Assembly (NCBI GenBank): GCA_039944855.1
Contig: JBDUXZ010000005.1
Location: 186,001 to 250,000, forward strand
DNA length: 64,000 nt
Direction: 5' to 3'
Source: Rhodothermales bacterium
GTDB lineage: Bacteria; Bacteroidota; Rhodothermia; Rhodothermales; JANQRZ01
The notes under the pieces were generated by a model. It worked only from the letters and a program-made list of their open reading frames with translations. It did not search any database and was not told where the DNA came from. A program made the translations under genes and the position numbers. Positions 37,878-51,003 of the stretch are shown piece by piece (position 1 is the first letter of the stretch; each line of letters starts with the position of its first letter).

Positions 37878-38843
37878 ATGCGCCGTCTCCTCCCCCTCTT
37901 CGCCATCGCCCTGTTCGTCGTGGGCTGTGAAAACGTGCAGGCCCCGGCCGAGCTCACCCTCCAGACGCGGAGCGCCCTCGACGTGCTGCCCGCCGACGCG
38001 AACGTCGTCGGCATGTTCAACGCCGAAGAGGCCCGCGACTCCAACGCCTTCGAGACCTTCACCGACGGCGGACTCTCGATGCGCCGGATGGGTGGCGAAG
38101 GCACCGCCCGCTTCGACGACTTCCTCGCCGCCACCGGCTTCGACCCCGACGAGGACCTCCACCGCATGTACTTCGCTGCCACCGGCGACCCCGGCGGCGA
38201 CAGCGCCCCCGCCTTCGTCGTCTACGCCGACTACGACCGCGACCGCCTCGACGAGTACGTCGGCAGCCAGCCCGACCTCGAACTCGAACGGACGACGTAC
38301 GCCGACGCTCCTGTCTACCTGACAGCGCAGCACGGCCGCGAGATGGCCTTCGCCCTCGTCAACGACGACATGATCGTCGGCGGCGACCGCGCTGAGGTCT
38401 ACGCCATGCTCGACCGCCTCGCGAGCGGCACGAAGGGGCTGAGCGCGGACGCCGCGATGATGGCCCTCATCCGCAACGCCAGCCATCCCGACGACATGTG
38501 GATCGCGATGCGCGACCTCCCCGGCGACAACGGGTCCGTCGGCGAGAGCACGTTCGGGCAGGCCGGACAGCTGATGCAAGACGTCGTGGTGTCCGCAGGG
38601 TTCGAGGACGACGGCGTCGCCTTCCAGGTCCGCGGCGTGACGCGCCCCGGCGCCAGCACGTCCGATGCGGCCGACCTCGTGCGTGGGGCCGTCTCCGCGA
38701 TGAAGATGTCGGCGAAGTCCGACCGCGCCGCGCTCGACGCGCTCGACCGTGTGGACGTCCGCGAGGTGCGTGACGGCGTGACGATCGAGGGGTTCGTCGA
38801 CCAGAAAGTCATTCGGTCGATGAAAGCCCACGACGACGCGTGA
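37878..38843 (+). CDS. Lipoprotein of unknown function
   Basis: A 321-residue predicted lipoprotein with signal MRRLLPLFAIALFVVG and lipobox Cys17 (FVVGCEN). The mature part starts with LPADANVVGMFNAEEARDSN and contains regular alternation of strands and helices (FVVYADYDRDRLDEYV, FALVNDDMIVGGDRAEVYAMLDRL), resembling proteins of the DUF3352 type that are built from repeated ferredoxin-like units. That match is tentative. The ATG at 37878 was chosen because the lipoprotein signal begins there; an in-frame ATG 39 bases upstream would disrupt it. It ends at a strong terminator. Confidence 0.7.
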   Translation: MRRLLPLFAIALFVVGCENVQAPAELTLQTRSALDVLPADANVVGMFNAEEARDSNAFETFTDGGLSMRRMGGEGTARFDDFLAATGFDPDEDLHRMYFAATGDPGGDSAPAFVVYADYDRDRLDEYVGSQPDLELERTTYADAPVYLTAQHGREMAFALVNDDMIVGGDRAEVYAMLDRLASGTKGLSADAAMMALIRNASHPDDMWIAMRDLPGDNGSVGESTFGQAGQLMQDVVVSAGFEDDGVAFQVRGVTRPGASTSDAADLVRGAVSAMKMSAKSDRAALDALDRVDVREVRDGVTIEGFVDQKVIRSMKAHDDA

Positions 38844-38868
38844 CCGCACGCTCGTTTCGCATGACGTT

Positions 38869-38900
38869 CCCCCGTCGGCTCCGGTCGGCGGGGGTTTTTC
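38869..38900 (+). terminator. Intrinsic terminator after the lipoprotein gene
   Basis: A 9-bp GC-rich stem (38869-38877 with 38886-38894, one G-U pair) and the run TTTTTC. It separates the lipoprotein gene from the dimethylargininase-like gene. Confidence 0.8.
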
Positions 38901-38965
38901 GTGGAGACCGGCGGTAGCACGGCGCCCCGTCGTAGATTCCGCGCCTCTCCCGAATCCGGCTCCCG

Positions 38966-39856
38966 ATGGTCTACACGACTCCCAACGACGACCTCCCCGC
39001 GCTCGACGCGCTCCCGACGATCCCGCGCCCGAACCGCGTCCTCCTCACGACGCCCGAGCACTTCCGCGTCGCCTACGTGATCAACCCCCACATGGAGGGC
39101 AACATCGGCTCCGTCGACGCGGCCGAAGCCCGACATCAGTGGGACCGGCTGCGCGCGGCGTACCGCCAGGCCGGCACCGAGGTGGCCGTGCTGGAAGGGG
39201 CGCCGGACCTCCCGGACATGGTGTTCTGCGCGAACCAGTCGCTGCCGTACCAGACACCGGGCGGCGAGCGCGGCGTCGTCATCAGCCGGATGCACGCGTC
39301 GCAGCGGAAGCCCGAGGTCGAGCACTACGCCGCCTTCTTCGCCGACCGGGGCTACGACGTGCAGCACCTCGACGCCGACCTCCCCGGCGACTTCGAGGGC
39401 ATGGGCGACGCGCTCTGGCACCCCGGCCGCTACCTCCTCTGGGGCGGCCACGGCTACCGCACCGACCTCGAAGTGTACGAGCGGTTGTCCAGCGCCCTCG
39501 GCTTCCCCGTCTGCGCCCTCCGCCTCACCGACCCCGACTTCTACCACCTTGACACCTGCCTCTGCCCGCTCGACGAGCAGACGGCCCTCGTCTATCCCGG
39601 CGCGTTCGACGACGACGGGCTCGCGCTGATCCACGCCTTCTTCCCCCGCGTGCTCGAAGCGCCGGAGGACGAGGCCCGTACGCTCTTCGCCTGCAACGCC
39701 CACTCGCCAGACGGCGAGCACGTCCTCATTCAGCGCGGCTGCACCGAGACCGTCGCCCAGCTCCGCGACGCCGGCTTCACCCCCGTCGAGGTAGAGACGG
39801 GCGAATTCCTCAAGTCCGGCGGCTCCGTGTTCTGCATGAAGCTGATGTATTGGTGA
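38966..39856 (+). CDS. Dimethylargininase/arginine deiminase-like amidinohydrolase
   Basis: A 296-residue protein of the amidinotransferase/DDAH superfamily, which hydrolyses or transfers guanidino groups. The substrate acid cluster is LPDMVFCANQ (Asp). The catalytic blocks are FEGMGDALW (about 143), FYHLDTCLCPL with the catalytic His near 193, and GGSVFCMKLMYW with the nucleophile Cys290 at the very C-terminus, as expected for the family. It is closest in pattern to the DDAH-like branch (dimethylarginine to citrulline), but arginine or another guanidine is possible. It stands between a terminator and the glycosyltransferase. Confidence 0.85.
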   Translation: MVYTTPNDDLPALDALPTIPRPNRVLLTTPEHFRVAYVINPHMEGNIGSVDAAEARHQWDRLRAAYRQAGTEVAVLEGAPDLPDMVFCANQSLPYQTPGGERGVVISRMHASQRKPEVEHYAAFFADRGYDVQHLDADLPGDFEGMGDALWHPGRYLLWGGHGYRTDLEVYERLSSALGFPVCALRLTDPDFYHLDTCLCPLDEQTALVYPGAFDDDGLALIHAFFPRVLEAPEDEARTLFACNAHSPDGEHVLIQRGCTETVAQLRDAGFTPVEVETGEFLKSGGSVFCMKLMYW

Positions 39857-39914
39857 GTCGGGCGTACGGAGCTGAGGGTCTGGCTCCTGACCCCCGACGC
39901 TCGCCCCCCGACTC

Positions 39915-40625
39915 TTGACTGTATCCATCATCATCCCTGCGCTGAACGAGGAGGCCGAGCTTCCCGCGACGCTGGCGAGCGCGGTCGCCCAACCCGGCCC
40001 AAAGGAGATCATCGTTGTTGACGGCGGCTCGGACGATGCGACGAAGGCGATTGCCGAGCGGCACGGGGCGCAGGTGGTATCCGCGGCGGCGCGGGGTCGA
40101 GCCCGGCAGATGAACGCGGGGGCCGCGCACGCCGAGGGCGACGTCCTCCTCTTCCTCCACGCCGACACCCGGCTCCCCGTCGGAGGCCTCGACCGGATTC
40201 GCGCCGCGCTCGCCGCACCGGAGACCGTCGCCGGCTGCTTCCGGCTCCGGTTCGACCGGGGCGGGTTCTGGCTCTGGCTCTGGACCCGGTCCGTGTGGAT
40301 GCGCTGGCCCCGGTGGGCCTTCGGCGACCGCGCGATCTTCGCCCGTCGCTCCGCCTTCGAAGCCGCTGGCGGCTTTCCCGACCAGCCCGTCTTCGAAGAC
40401 CTCGACTTCGTCCAGGCCGTACTCCCGCACGGCCGCTTCGTCTTTCTCGATGCGGTGGTGGTCACCTCGGCGCGGCGGTACGCGCACAGGGGTGCGCTCC
40501 GGCAGCAGCTCCGCAACTGGGCGCTGTGGAGCGCGTGGCTCCTCGGCGCTTCGCCGCATCGCATGGCCCGCTTTTACCCGACCCACACGAGGCAACCCGA
40601 GGACACTGCCGTCGCCCAGTCGTAA
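39915..40625 (+). CDS. TIGR04283-type family 2 glycosyltransferase
   Basis: A 236-residue GT-A fold glycosyltransferase. The N-terminal SIIIPALNEEAELPATL and IIVVDGGSDDAT blocks, GRARQMNAGAAHAEGDVLLFLHADTRLP with the metal-binding acid pair, and the later GGFPDQPVFEDLDFV block match the TIGR04283 group. Some members are linked to arsenosugar biosynthesis; no other such gene is near, so the role here is open. The start is a TTG at 39915; no in-frame ATG fits. No membrane helix is certain except a hydrophobic stretch near residues 115-125 (FWLWLWTRSVW). Confidence 0.82.
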   Translation: MTVSIIIPALNEEAELPATLASAVAQPGPKEIIVVDGGSDDATKAIAERHGAQVVSAAARGRARQMNAGAAHAEGDVLLFLHADTRLPVGGLDRIRAALAAPETVAGCFRLRFDRGGFWLWLWTRSVWMRWPRWAFGDRAIFARRSAFEAAGGFPDQPVFEDLDFVQAVLPHGRFVFLDAVVVTSARRYAHRGALRQQLRNWALWSAWLLGASPHRMARFYPTHTRQPEDTAVAQS

Positions 40626-40925
40626 CCCCTGTGAACAGGCTCCCGAAGGTCGTGCACCGCGGCGACTGATGTCCCCTGTGACCTGGCAGCCCCCGTTTTT
40701 ACGTTCTCGTAGGCGAGGATCGTGAGCCACCCGGGGCCGGTCCGTTTCGCCCACCGCCGTGCCCATCCGCCTTGCCTTGCTGGACTTCGGCCCCTACTTT
40801 CCCCGTGCAGGCCTTTGCCGCAGGGTGACCGCGCCCACTTCCAGGGACGATGTGCTGACTGACGACCACAACCGCGGAACGAACCGCGTCTCCCCCGACC
40901 GCGCCGCAGGCGCCGAGGCCCTGCC
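40626..40925. other. 300-base intergenic stretch, no gene seen
   Basis: It lies before the Ser/Thr kinase gene. No reading frame, repeat or RNA gene is convincing, and no clear TAnnTTTG promoter was found. It may carry the kinase promoter. Confidence 0.4.
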
Positions 40926-43070
<2,145 letters not shown>

Positions 43071-43090
43071 CCCCTTACCCCCCGACCGCC

Positions 43091-43993
43091 ATGCGCCTCG
43101 CCCTCGTGCTCGCCCTCTTCGTCTCGCTCGCCCTCCCCGCTGCCGCACAGCGCTGCGATACCGCCCTCGCCGAGGCCGACGAGCAATACCGCGCCGGCTA
43201 TTTCGACGACGTCATCGAGCGGCTGAGCGACTGCCTCGACGCGAATGCGTTCTCCTCCGAGGAGCGTCGCCGCGCGTACCGGCTTCTCGGGCTCAGCTAC
43301 ATCGGCAAAGACCGCGAGCTCGACGCCCGCGAGGCCGTCCGCTCCCTCCTCGAAGTCGCGCCCGACTACCAGCCCGACCCGGCCCTCGACCCGCCGCCTT
43401 TCGTGCAACTCGTCGAAGAGATGAACCGCCCCCGACCGACGCCCAGCGCTCCGGCCGCTTCGCCCGCCTCGACGGTGCGGCCTGTCTCGACCACGAGCGG
43501 ATTCATGGGGTCGCTCAGCGCCCTGGGCACAGGATACTCGGACTCCGACGACGACTCGGCCAACGGCGCGGGCGGGTATCTCACCCTCGGCTACGGATTC
43601 ACGCCTGCCATCGCCGTCGTCTTCCAGCTAGGTGGCGCCTCGTTTTCCGACTTCAGCGAAATCGGCGAAGCGACGCTCGGCAACGTCGGCGTGGGCGGGC
43701 GCTACCACTTCGGCGGCGGGCAGCGGAAGCTCGTCCCGTTCGTCGGCGCGGGCGCGTCGTTCCAGTCGCTCTCGCTGGACTTCGACGCCTCGCTCGGGGG
43801 CGGCTCCGACGAGTACAGCGGGGCCGGCGGCTCCCTGGAGGGCGGCCTCCTCTACTTCCTGAGCCCAGCGTTCGCGCTCGATGGAGGCGTCCAAGCCCTC
43901 TTCAGCTCACTCACCTCCGACGAATCCGACCGCAGCATCTCGACGACAGTAGTCCACTTCGGCGTGGGCGTGTCGTGGAGCCCCGGCCGATAG
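43091..43993 (+). CDS. TPR plus outer-membrane beta-barrel protein
   Basis: A 300-residue exported protein. The signal peptide is MRLALVLALFVSLALPAAAQ. Residues about 25-110 form a TPR-like helical domain (QYRAGYFDDVIERLSDCL, RAYRLLGLSYIGKDRELDAREAVRSLLEVAPDY). A Pro/Ala/Ser linker (113-135) leads to an eight-stranded OmpA/OmpW-like barrel (about 140-300; GGYLTLGYGFTPAIAVVFQLG, KLVPFVGAGASFQS, VVHFGVGVSWSPGR). It follows the PEGA kinase by 20 bases on the same strand, so the two probably act together across the envelope. The function is unknown. Confidence 0.8.
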   Translation: MRLALVLALFVSLALPAAAQRCDTALAEADEQYRAGYFDDVIERLSDCLDANAFSSEERRRAYRLLGLSYIGKDRELDAREAVRSLLEVAPDYQPDPALDPPPFVQLVEEMNRPRPTPSAPAASPASTVRPVSTTSGFMGSLSALGTGYSDSDDDSANGAGGYLTLGYGFTPAIAVVFQLGGASFSDFSEIGEATLGNVGVGGRYHFGGGQRKLVPFVGAGASFQSLSLDFDASLGGGSDEYSGAGGSLEGGLLYFLSPAFALDGGVQALFSSLTSDESDRSISTTVVHFGVGVSWSPGR

Positions 43994-43994
43994 C

Positions 43995-45878
43995 CTAGCC
44001 GAGGGCGCGGTCGAGATTATAGGCAGCGCTGATGAGGGCGAGGTGGGTGAACGCCTGCGGGTAGTTCCCCAGCGCCTCGCCGTGGTGGCCGGTCTCCTCG
44101 GCGTAGAGCCCGAGGTGGTTGGCGTACCCGAGCATCTGCTCGAACGTCAGCCGCGCGTGCTCCAGCCGCGCCGAGTCCGAGAGCCCCGCCCGCGTGAGCG
44201 CCTCGACGAGCCAGAACGTGCAGATGTTGAACGTGCCCTCCTCGCCCGGCAGCCCGTCCTCGGACTCGGTGAGGTTGTAGCGGTAGACGAGGCTGTTCGA
44301 GACGAGTCCGCCCTCGTCCGGCGAGCGCAGCGTGGCGTCGAGCGTGGAGAGCATGCGGGGGTCGACGGGCGAGACGAAGAACACGAGCGGCATCATGAGG
44401 TTCGCCGCGTCGAGCGCGTCGCCGCCGAAGGTCTGGACGAACGCCTGCCGCTCTTCGCTCCACCCCTCGGTCATGATCGCTTCGTAGATCGCATCGCGGA
44501 CGTCGAGCCAGCGGGCGCGGTCGGCGGGGAACGCGCGCTGGTCGGCGAGACGCAGCCCGCGATCCACGGCCACCCAGCACATCAGGTTCGAATACGTGAA
44601 GCGCTGCCGCCCGCCGCGCACCTCCCACACCCCCTCGTCGCGGAGTTGCCAGTTCTCGCACACCCAGTCGACGAAGGAGCGGACGCGGAGCCAGAGGTCG
44701 TACGAGATCGGCGCGCCGTACTTGTTGTAGAGGTAGACGGCGTCGAGGAGCTCGCCGTAGATGTCGAGCTGGAGTTGGTCGTAAGCCCCGTTCCCGATGC
44801 GGACGGGCCGGCTGCCGCGATAGCCGTCGAGGTGGTCGAGCGTCTCCTCGGTGAGCTTCTTCCGTCCGTCGATGCCGTACATGATCTGGAGCGGTCGGCC
44901 ATCCGCCCCCCCCTCTTTACACTCGTTCGCGAGGAAGCGCATGAACGCCTCGGCCTCCTCGGTGAAGCCGATGCGGAGGAAGGCGTAGAGGGTGAACGCG
45001 GCGTCGCGGATCCAGGTGTAGCGGTAGTCCCAGTTCCGCACGCCGCCGACGCCCTCGGGCAAGCTGCACGTCGGCGCGGCGACGATCGCCCCCGTCGGCT
45101 CATACGTGAGCAGCTTGAGCGCAAGGGCCGAGCGGTGGACGATCTCGCGCCAGCGCCCGGCGTAGGTGCACTGCCCGAGCCAGCGCCGCCAGAAATCGAC
45201 GGTCGCGCGGAAAGCCTCCTCGGCCTCGGCCTCTTCGAGGGCGTGGCCGCACTGCCCCCCCTCGGCGCTCTCGCGCAGCGTGAACGTGGCCGTCTCCCCC
45301 TCTGCTAGCCAGAAGTCCGCGACGACGCCGTCGCCGTCGCGCTCGAGTGGCACCTTCGAGGCGAGGCTGAGGTTGAGGTCGGGCGCGTCGAAGCACGCCC
45401 CGTTCCCGTTGAGCGAGAGGGCGTGTCCGGCGCGGGCGTAGTCGAACGCGGGCCGGCATTCCATCCGGAACCCAACCGTCCCGCGCACGGCCTTGACGGT
45501 GCGGACGATCTCGCGCCGCAGCCGGCTCTCCTCCCGCCCACCGACAGGCATGTAGTCCGTCACCTCGCCGACGCCCTCTTCGCTGAGGAAACGGGTGACG
45601 AGGATGTTCGTCTCGGGCCAGTAGAACTGCTTGCTCGTGACCTTGTCAGCGAGGAGTCGGATCTGCCAGAACCCGCCCTTCTCCGCGTCAAGAATGCGGC
45701 CGAACACGCTCGGCGCGTCGAAGCGGGGCATGCAGCACCAGTCGATCGAGCCGTCGAGCCCGACGAGGGCGACGGTGTGCATGTCGCCGATGAGCCCGTA
45801 GCTCTCGATGGGGTGGTAGCGGGCGCGCTCGCCGGTGCGGGCGTCAGTCGTCTCCGGTCGCTCGACGGGGGCAGGCAT
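43995..45878 (-). CDS. GH15-type glucoamylase/trehalase
   Basis: A 627-residue glycoside hydrolase of family 15. The N-terminal domain starts [40 protein letters not shown], the hallmark of bacterial GH15. The (alpha/alpha)6 catalytic domain includes [41 protein letters not shown] and the C-terminal block containing the catalytic acid region ([18 protein letters not shown]). Members cleave alpha-glucosides (starch or glycogen ends) or trehalose. No signal peptide is visible, so it is probably cytoplasmic. The ATG at 45878 was chosen because the upstream frame is not conserved. It lies 67 bases after the debranching gene. Confidence 0.88.
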   Translation of the reverse strand: MPAPVERPETTDARTGERARYHPIESYGLIGDMHTVALVGLDGSIDWCCMPRFDAPSVFGRILDAEKGGFWQIRLLADKVTSKQFYWPETNILVTRFLSEEGVGEVTDYMPVGGREESRLRREIVRTVKAVRGTVGFRMECRPAFDYARAGHALSLNGNGACFDAPDLNLSLASKVPLERDGDGVVADFWLAEGETATFTLRESAEGGQCGHALEEAEAEEAFRATVDFWRRWLGQCTYAGRWREIVHRSALALKLLTYEPTGAIVAAPTCSLPEGVGGVRNWDYRYTWIRDAAFTLYAFLRIGFTEEAEAFMRFLANECKEGGADGRPLQIMYGIDGRKKLTEETLDHLDGYRGSRPVRIGNGAYDQLQLDIYGELLDAVYLYNKYGAPISYDLWLRVRSFVDWVCENWQLRDEGVWEVRGGRQRFTYSNLMCWVAVDRGLRLADQRAFPADRARWLDVRDAIYEAIMTEGWSEERQAFVQTFGGDALDAANLMMPLVFFVSPVDPRMLSTLDATLRSPDEGGLVSNSLVYRYNLTESEDGLPGEEGTFNICTFWLVEALTRAGLSDSARLEHARLTFEQMLGYANHLGLYAEETGHHGEALGNYPQAFTHLALISAAYNLDRALG

Positions 45879-45945
45879 GGGGCGGGAAGGTGTGGGAATA
45901 GGAGCGTGTGGAGGTCTCGAGTGGGGCGGAGAGAACGTCCGTACG

Positions 45946-47961
45946 TTATCTATGCCCCACATCCGCACGTAATGATAGGCCCGCGAGCGTCCACGTGCGT
46001 AACACCTCAGCGACACTCCACGCCTGCGCCGGGCATCCGCGCGGCGTGAACGGGGCGTCGCCGTCGTAGATCTCGCTGACGCTCCCGAGCCCGTGGTCGA
46101 GGAAGTCGCGGAGGAGCGGGCGGAGGAACGAGCGCGCGCGGTCGCCGTCGTCGTAGACCCGGAGGTGCGCCGTCACGAACGGCCCGATGAGCCAGCCCCA
46201 AACCGTACCCTGATGATACGCCCCGTCGCGGGCACGCTGATCGCCGCCGTAGCAGCCGATGTAGCCGCCCTCGAATGGGGCGAGGCTGCGGAGCCCGTGC
46301 GGCGTCAGCAGGTGCCGAGCGCAAGCATCCACGACGGCGCGCTGCTGCTCGGGTGCGAGCGGGCTGTGATGGAGCGAGACGGCGAAGAGCTGGTTCGGCC
46401 GGAGCGCGTCGTCATTCCCGTCCGGCCCGTCGAGCACGTCGAAGCAATAGCCGCGCTCGTCGTTCCAGAAACGGGCGAAGCTGGCCTCGGCGCGGTCGGC
46501 GGCCTCGTCGTACGGTGCGGGATCGCGGCTGAGGCGGCGGGCGAAGTCGGCCATGCTGCGAAGGGCGTTGTACCACAGCGCGTTGATCTCCACCGGCTTG
46601 CCGATGCGCGGCGTCACGACCCAATCGCCCACCTTCGCGTCCATCCACGTGAGCTGCACGCCCGGCTCGCCGGCGCGGATCAGGCCGTCCTCGGCCACAC
46701 GGATGCCATAGCGCGTGCCGCGCCGATGCCAGTCCACGACGTCTTCGAGCACGGGGAACAGGTCGCGCAGGAGCGCTTCGTCGTCCGTCGCCTCGACCGT
46801 CGCGCGGATCGCTTCGACGAACCACAGCGTCGCGTCGACGGTGTTGTACTCAGGCTCCTCGCCTGCGTCGGGGAAGCGGTTCGGGATCATCCCCCGGTCC
46901 ACGAACCGGGCGAACGTGCGGAGGACGCGGGCGGCGATGGCTGGGCGGCCCGTCGCCAGCAGCAGGCCCGGCAGCGCGATCATCGTGTCCCGCCCCCAAT
47001 CGCCGAACCACGGGTACCCGGCGATGATCGTCTTGCCGTCGGCGTCGGTGTCCGTCGGGCGGCGGACGACGAACTGGTCGGCGGCGAGCACGAGTTGGCG
47101 GAGGTCCGGCGACTCCTCGTCGAGCGTGGCTTCGTGCAACAATCCGGACTCGTAGTCCTGCCGCACGGCGTAGGCAGCACGGCCGTCGCGGGGCGCGGCC
47201 TCGTCGGTGGAGGCCACGATCGTAAACGAATCCCCCTCGTCGAGCGTCGCGCCGAAAGTGGCCACGAGGAACATGTCCTCGGCCGCGTCGAGCCCGCGGT
47301 AGGCCTCGACCTCCAGCCACACGTCACGGTACCACGCGGGCTCCAGCGTCGCCGTGTCGCCGTCGCTGAAGAGGAAGATCGGGGCCGCGCCGTGGAAGGC
47401 GTCGACGCACACGCCGCGGTCGACCGGGCGGACCGGCATCGGCTCGCCGCCGCCGTGCATCAGGCTGTGGTAGTCACGGTAGCTCGCGAGGGCGCGGGCG
47501 GAGAGCGTGAGCGGGCCGCTCGCCCGGACGAGGTCGTACCGGGTGTAGGTCGTGTTCGCGCCCGGCTGCATCCACACGCGTTTCTCGACGAGGGCGTCGG
47601 CGAGGGCGAAGGTCCAGACCGGCGTGGTCCCTTCGAGGTGGAACCGGTCGAGGTGGACGTAGCCGTCCGGGGCCATGACCCCGCTCGCCCAGCGGTTGGC
47701 GGCGAGGTTGAAGGCGTGCCCTTCGTAGGATGCCGTCTCGTCGAGCTTCGCCACCAAGAGCGTCCGCCCGAGCGGCGGGTCGAGCGCGGCGACGAGGAGG
47801 CCGTGATACCGCCTCGTGCGAAACCCGGCGACGGTCCCCATCCCGTACCCGCCGATCCCGTTCGTCACGAGCCACTCCTTCCCCCCCGCCACGGCGGGAT
47901 CGCTGCACGCGTCGCGCGTGAGGTCGACGGCCGGAGGAAACGCGGGGGAGTTCGTCTTCAT
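45946..47961 (-). CDS. Amylo-alpha-1,6-glucosidase (glycogen debranching, GH133-like)
   Basis: A 671-residue archaeal/bacterial-type glycogen debranching enzyme with GDE_N and GDE_C domains. The N-terminal block is [33 protein letters not shown]. The catalytic (alpha/alpha)6 domain includes [46 protein letters not shown] and [15 protein letters not shown]. It also contains [15 protein letters not shown]. It cleaves alpha-1,6 branch points of glycogen and works logically with the GH15 and GH63-like enzymes on either side. No signal peptide; cytoplasmic. The upstream gap to the GH63-like gene carries an inverted repeat. Confidence 0.92.
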   Translation of the reverse strand: MKTNSPAFPPAVDLTRDACSDPAVAGGKEWLVTNGIGGYGMGTVAGFRTRRYHGLLVAALDPPLGRTLLVAKLDETASYEGHAFNLAANRWASGVMAPDGYVHLDRFHLEGTTPVWTFALADALVEKRVWMQPGANTTYTRYDLVRASGPLTLSARALASYRDYHSLMHGGGEPMPVRPVDRGVCVDAFHGAAPIFLFSDGDTATLEPAWYRDVWLEVEAYRGLDAAEDMFLVATFGATLDEGDSFTIVASTDEAAPRDGRAAYAVRQDYESGLLHEATLDEESPDLRQLVLAADQFVVRRPTDTDADGKTIIAGYPWFGDWGRDTMIALPGLLLATGRPAIAARVLRTFARFVDRGMIPNRFPDAGEEPEYNTVDATLWFVEAIRATVEATDDEALLRDLFPVLEDVVDWHRRGTRYGIRVAEDGLIRAGEPGVQLTWMDAKVGDWVVTPRIGKPVEINALWYNALRSMADFARRLSRDPAPYDEAADRAEASFARFWNDERGYCFDVLDGPDGNDDALRPNQLFAVSLHHSPLAPEQQRAVVDACARHLLTPHGLRSLAPFEGGYIGCYGGDQRARDGAYHQGTVWGWLIGPFVTAHLRVYDDGDRARSFLRPLLRDFLDHGLGSVSEIYDGDAPFTPRGCPAQAWSVAEVLRTWTLAGLSLRADVGHR

Positions 47962-48015
47962 CTGCTGTCAGTTTGAGGAGTGCCGGGCCTATGCCTGCCC
48001 CAACCCTCTCTACTC

Positions 48016-48086
48016 GTCATCCCCGCGCAGGCGGGGACCCACGGGAAAGCACCAGCCGGTGGGTCCCCGATCAAGTCGGGGATGAC
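48016..48086. repeat. GTCATCCCCG inverted repeat
   Basis: Outer arms GTCATCCCCG (48016-48025) and CGGGGATGAC (48077-48086) are perfectly inverted, with inner GGGGACCCA / TGGGTCCCC. It is a dispersed intergenic hairpin, unlike the MITE-like core in sequence but with similar ends. It lies between the GH63-like and debranching genes and could attenuate read-through. Confidence 0.75.
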
Positions 48087-48145
48087 TGTTGTTTTGGGGT
48101 TGGGATGTATCGGCAACGCAAAGAGGAGGGATTTCTACTCGAACG

Positions 48146-50860
48146 TCACGACGAAGCTTTCTGCTTTTTGGCCGCCGCCGCCGCGGCCCGGCCGTTCGTC
48201 GGGGCCATGCCGCCGCTCTGCTGGATCAGCTTGGCGACGAGCGCCGTCCACCCGGTCTGGTGGCTCGCGCCGAGACCCGCGCCGTTGTCGCCGTGGAAGT
48301 ACTCGTAGAAGAGGACGTGGTCGCGCCAGTGCTCGTCGTGCTGGAACAGGTCCTCGCCGCCGTAGACGGGCCGGCGGCCGTCGTCGTCGCGGAGGAAGAG
48401 GCGGACGAGCCGCCGTGAGAGGTCCGTCGCCACGTCGTCGAGCGGCATGAACTGGCCGGAGCCGACGGGGTGCTCCACCTTCAGGCTCTCGCCGTAGTAG
48501 TGGTCGTACTTCTGGAGCGACTCCACCATCAAGTGGTTGACGGGAAACCAGATCGGCCCGCGCCAATTCGAGTTGCCACCGAAGAGGCCCGTCGTCGACT
48601 CGGCGGGCTCGTAGGAGACGCTGTACGTCTCGCCCCCGATGTGGAGCGAGTAGGGGTCGGTTTCGTGCCGCTTCGAGAGGCCGCGCAGGCCGTAATCGGC
48701 GAGGAAGGCGTCGGGGTCGAGCATCCGGCGGAGCACGCGTTCGAGCTTGCTCCGGTCTACGAGCGAGAGGAGGAGCCGCCCGCCCTCGCCCGGCTCTGTG
48801 AGGGAGGCGATGGGCTCGATGAGGTCCGGCCGGTACTTGATGAACCAGTCCATCCGGCGGCGGAAGTGCGGCAATTTCTCCAGCACGTCCGGCTCCAGCG
48901 TCTCCACGGCGAAGAGGGGGATGAGCCCGACGAGCGAGTCCACCTTCATCGGGAACTGGCGGCCGTCGGGCAGGCTGAGGATGTCGTAGTAGAACCCCTC
49001 CTCCTCGTTCCACAGCCCGCGCCCGCCGCAGCCCCGGTTGATCGCGTTCGCAATCGCGATGAAGTGCTCGAAGAATTTCGTCGCCACGTCCTCGTACGCC
49101 GGCTCCGTCCGGGCGAGTTCGAGGGCGATCGCGAGCATGTTGAGGCAGTACATCCCCATCCACGCCGTGCCGTCGGCCTGCTCGATCCGGCCGCCGCCGG
49201 GGAGCGGCGCCGAGCGGTCGAACACGCCGATGTTGTCGAGCCCGAGGAAGCCGCCCTGGAAGATGTTGTTGCCGCCGTGGTCCTTCCGGTTCACCCACCA
49301 CGTGAAGTTGAGCAGGAGCTTGTGGAAGACCTTCTCGAGGAAGACGGTGTCCGCCTTGCCGCGGAGGTTGCGGTCGATCTTGTAGACGCGGAGCGCGGCC
49401 CACGCGTGGACGGGCGGGTTGACGTCGCCGAAGGCCCACTCGTAGGCGGGGATCTGCCCGTTCGGGTGCATGTACCACTCGCGCAGCATGAGGATGAGCT
49501 GCCGCTTCGCCCACTCCGGGTCGACCATCGCCGTGGGGATCATGTGGAAGGCGAGGTCCCACGCGGCGAACCACGGGTACTCCCACTTGTCCGGCATCGA
49601 GAGCACGTCGAGGTTGTAGAGGTGGCCCCAGTCCGCGTTGCGCGTCCGCGAGTCCGGCGGGGCGGGCTGCGCGGGGTCGCCTTTGAGCCAGAGCTCGACG
49701 CTGTAGTGGTAGAACTGCTTCGTCCAGAGGATGCCGGCGAAGGCCTGCCGCTGCACGCGCCGCTCGTCCTCAGAGAGCACCGGCGTCTGGAGCGTCGCGT
49801 GGAACGCGTCGGCCTCGTCGATCCGTTGCTTGAACGTTTTCTCGAACCCAGCGAAGGGGCGGCGCTGCTTCTTATTCGTGTAGCGGACGCGGACCTCGAA
49901 CGACGCGCCGGGCGCGACGACGGCACGCGCGTGCGCCGCCACCTTCGTCCCCTCGCCCTCGGGATTGACCGCCTCGCTGCGGCCCCCGACGATGGCCTCG
50001 TGAATCCCGTCTTTCACGTACGGCGAGGGGTTGCCCAGCCCGAACAGGCGCTCGGCGTTCGTCTCGTTCTCCGTGAACAGGAGGTCCACGTCCGCGCCGC
50101 CGTCGGCCTCGACGTACCACCACCGCTCGCCGAGGTGACGGTGCGCGCCGCGCACGGCCACGGCGCTCTTCGTCGACGCATCGCGGAGCGTCGGCTTCGA
50201 GCGGCCGCTCTCCCACGACCACGTGTTCCGGTACCAGAGGTGCGGGAGGAGGTGGATCGGCGCCGCCTCCGGCCCCCGGTTCGTCGCGACGATCCGGCAG
50301 AGGATGTCCTCCTCGTCCACCTTCGCGTACTCGACGTCGACGTCGAAGTAGCGGCCCGCTTCGAACGTGTCGCGGAGCGCGTCGATCAGTTCGAACTCGG
50401 GGTCGTCGCGCCCGCGCCGGCGGTTCTCGGCGATGAGCTCGCCGTACGGGAAGGCGACCTGCGGGTACTTGTAAAGCATCCGCATGTAGCTGTGCGTCGG
50501 CGTGCCGTCGAGGTAGAAGTAGTATTCCTTGACGTCCTCGCCGTGGTTGCCCTCGTTCCCCGTCAGCCCGTAGAGGCGCTCTTTGAGGATGGCATCACGC
50601 TCGTTCCACAGGGCAACGCCGAGGCACACGTTCTGGAACCGGTTGCAGAAGCCGCCGAGGGCGTCCTCGTTCCAGCGGTAGGCGCGGCTGCGGGCGTGGT
50701 CGTGCGGGAGGTATTCCCACGCCTCCCCGTGCGGGCTGTAGTCCTCGCGGACGGTGCCCCACGCGCGGTCGCTCACGTACGGCCCCCAGTTCTTCCAATC
50801 GGCGCGGCGGGCTTCGGAGTCAGCGAGGCGGCGGTGCTCGGCCGTATCGGGCAGCGGCAT
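48146..50860 (-). CDS. Large GH63/MGH1-like glucosidase
   Basis: A 904-residue glycoside hydrolase of the GH63/MGH1-like type, with an N-terminal beta-sandwich (about 1-400) and a C-terminal (alpha/alpha)6 barrel. Family blocks are [89 protein letters not shown] and [36 protein letters not shown] is near the C-terminus. No signal peptide. Substrate is an alpha-glucoside; the exact linkage is not predictable. The ATG at 50860 (MPLPDTAEH) is the natural family start. It is the first gene of the glycan-breakdown group. Confidence 0.88.
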   Translation of the reverse strand: MPLPDTAEHRRLADSEARRADWKNWGPYVSDRAWGTVREDYSPHGEAWEYLPHDHARSRAYRWNEDALGGFCNRFQNVCLGVALWNERDAILKERLYGLTGNEGNHGEDVKEYYFYLDGTPTHSYMRMLYKYPQVAFPYGELIAENRRRGRDDPEFELIDALRDTFEAGRYFDVDVEYAKVDEEDILCRIVATNRGPEAAPIHLLPHLWYRNTWSWESGRSKPTLRDASTKSAVAVRGAHRHLGERWWYVEADGGADVDLLFTENETNAERLFGLGNPSPYVKDGIHEAIVGGRSEAVNPEGEGTKVAAHARAVVAPGASFEVRVRYTNKKQRRPFAGFEKTFKQRIDEADAFHATLQTPVLSEDERRVQRQAFAGILWTKQFYHYSVELWLKGDPAQPAPPDSRTRNADWGHLYNLDVLSMPDKWEYPWFAAWDLAFHMIPTAMVDPEWAKRQLILMLREWYMHPNGQIPAYEWAFGDVNPPVHAWAALRVYKIDRNLRGKADTVFLEKVFHKLLLNFTWWVNRKDHGGNNIFQGGFLGLDNIGVFDRSAPLPGGGRIEQADGTAWMGMYCLNMLAIALELARTEPAYEDVATKFFEHFIAIANAINRGCGGRGLWNEEEGFYYDILSLPDGRQFPMKVDSLVGLIPLFAVETLEPDVLEKLPHFRRRMDWFIKYRPDLIEPIASLTEPGEGGRLLLSLVDRSKLERVLRRMLDPDAFLADYGLRGLSKRHETDPYSLHIGGETYSVSYEPAESTTGLFGGNSNWRGPIWFPVNHLMVESLQKYDHYYGESLKVEHPVGSGQFMPLDDVATDLSRRLVRLFLRDDDGRRPVYGGEDLFQHDEHWRDHVLFYEYFHGDNGAGLGASHQTGWTALVAKLIQQSGGMAPTNGRAAAAAAKKQKASS

Positions 50861-51003
50861 ATCGGTGCAGGATAAGTGGGAAGGAGGCTGCGTCAGACCG
50901 ACGTGATTCAATATAAAGGCCTGCACCTTACCACTTTATACATCGCGCTGCCTAGTCGCTAGGGAGATCAACGGGGTAGAAGGCGACGTGCCAAATGGAT
51001 AGC

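Noticed and set aside
39915-40625. Arsenosugar biosynthesis cluster
   Set aside because: Only the TIGR04283 glycosyltransferase is present; no radical SAM ArsS or arsenic methyltransferase is near, so the pathway is not claimed.
48016-48086. Possible CRISPR repeat or tRNA-like hairpin
   Set aside because: It is a single inverted repeat with no regular spacing or second copy nearby, and no tRNA arms.
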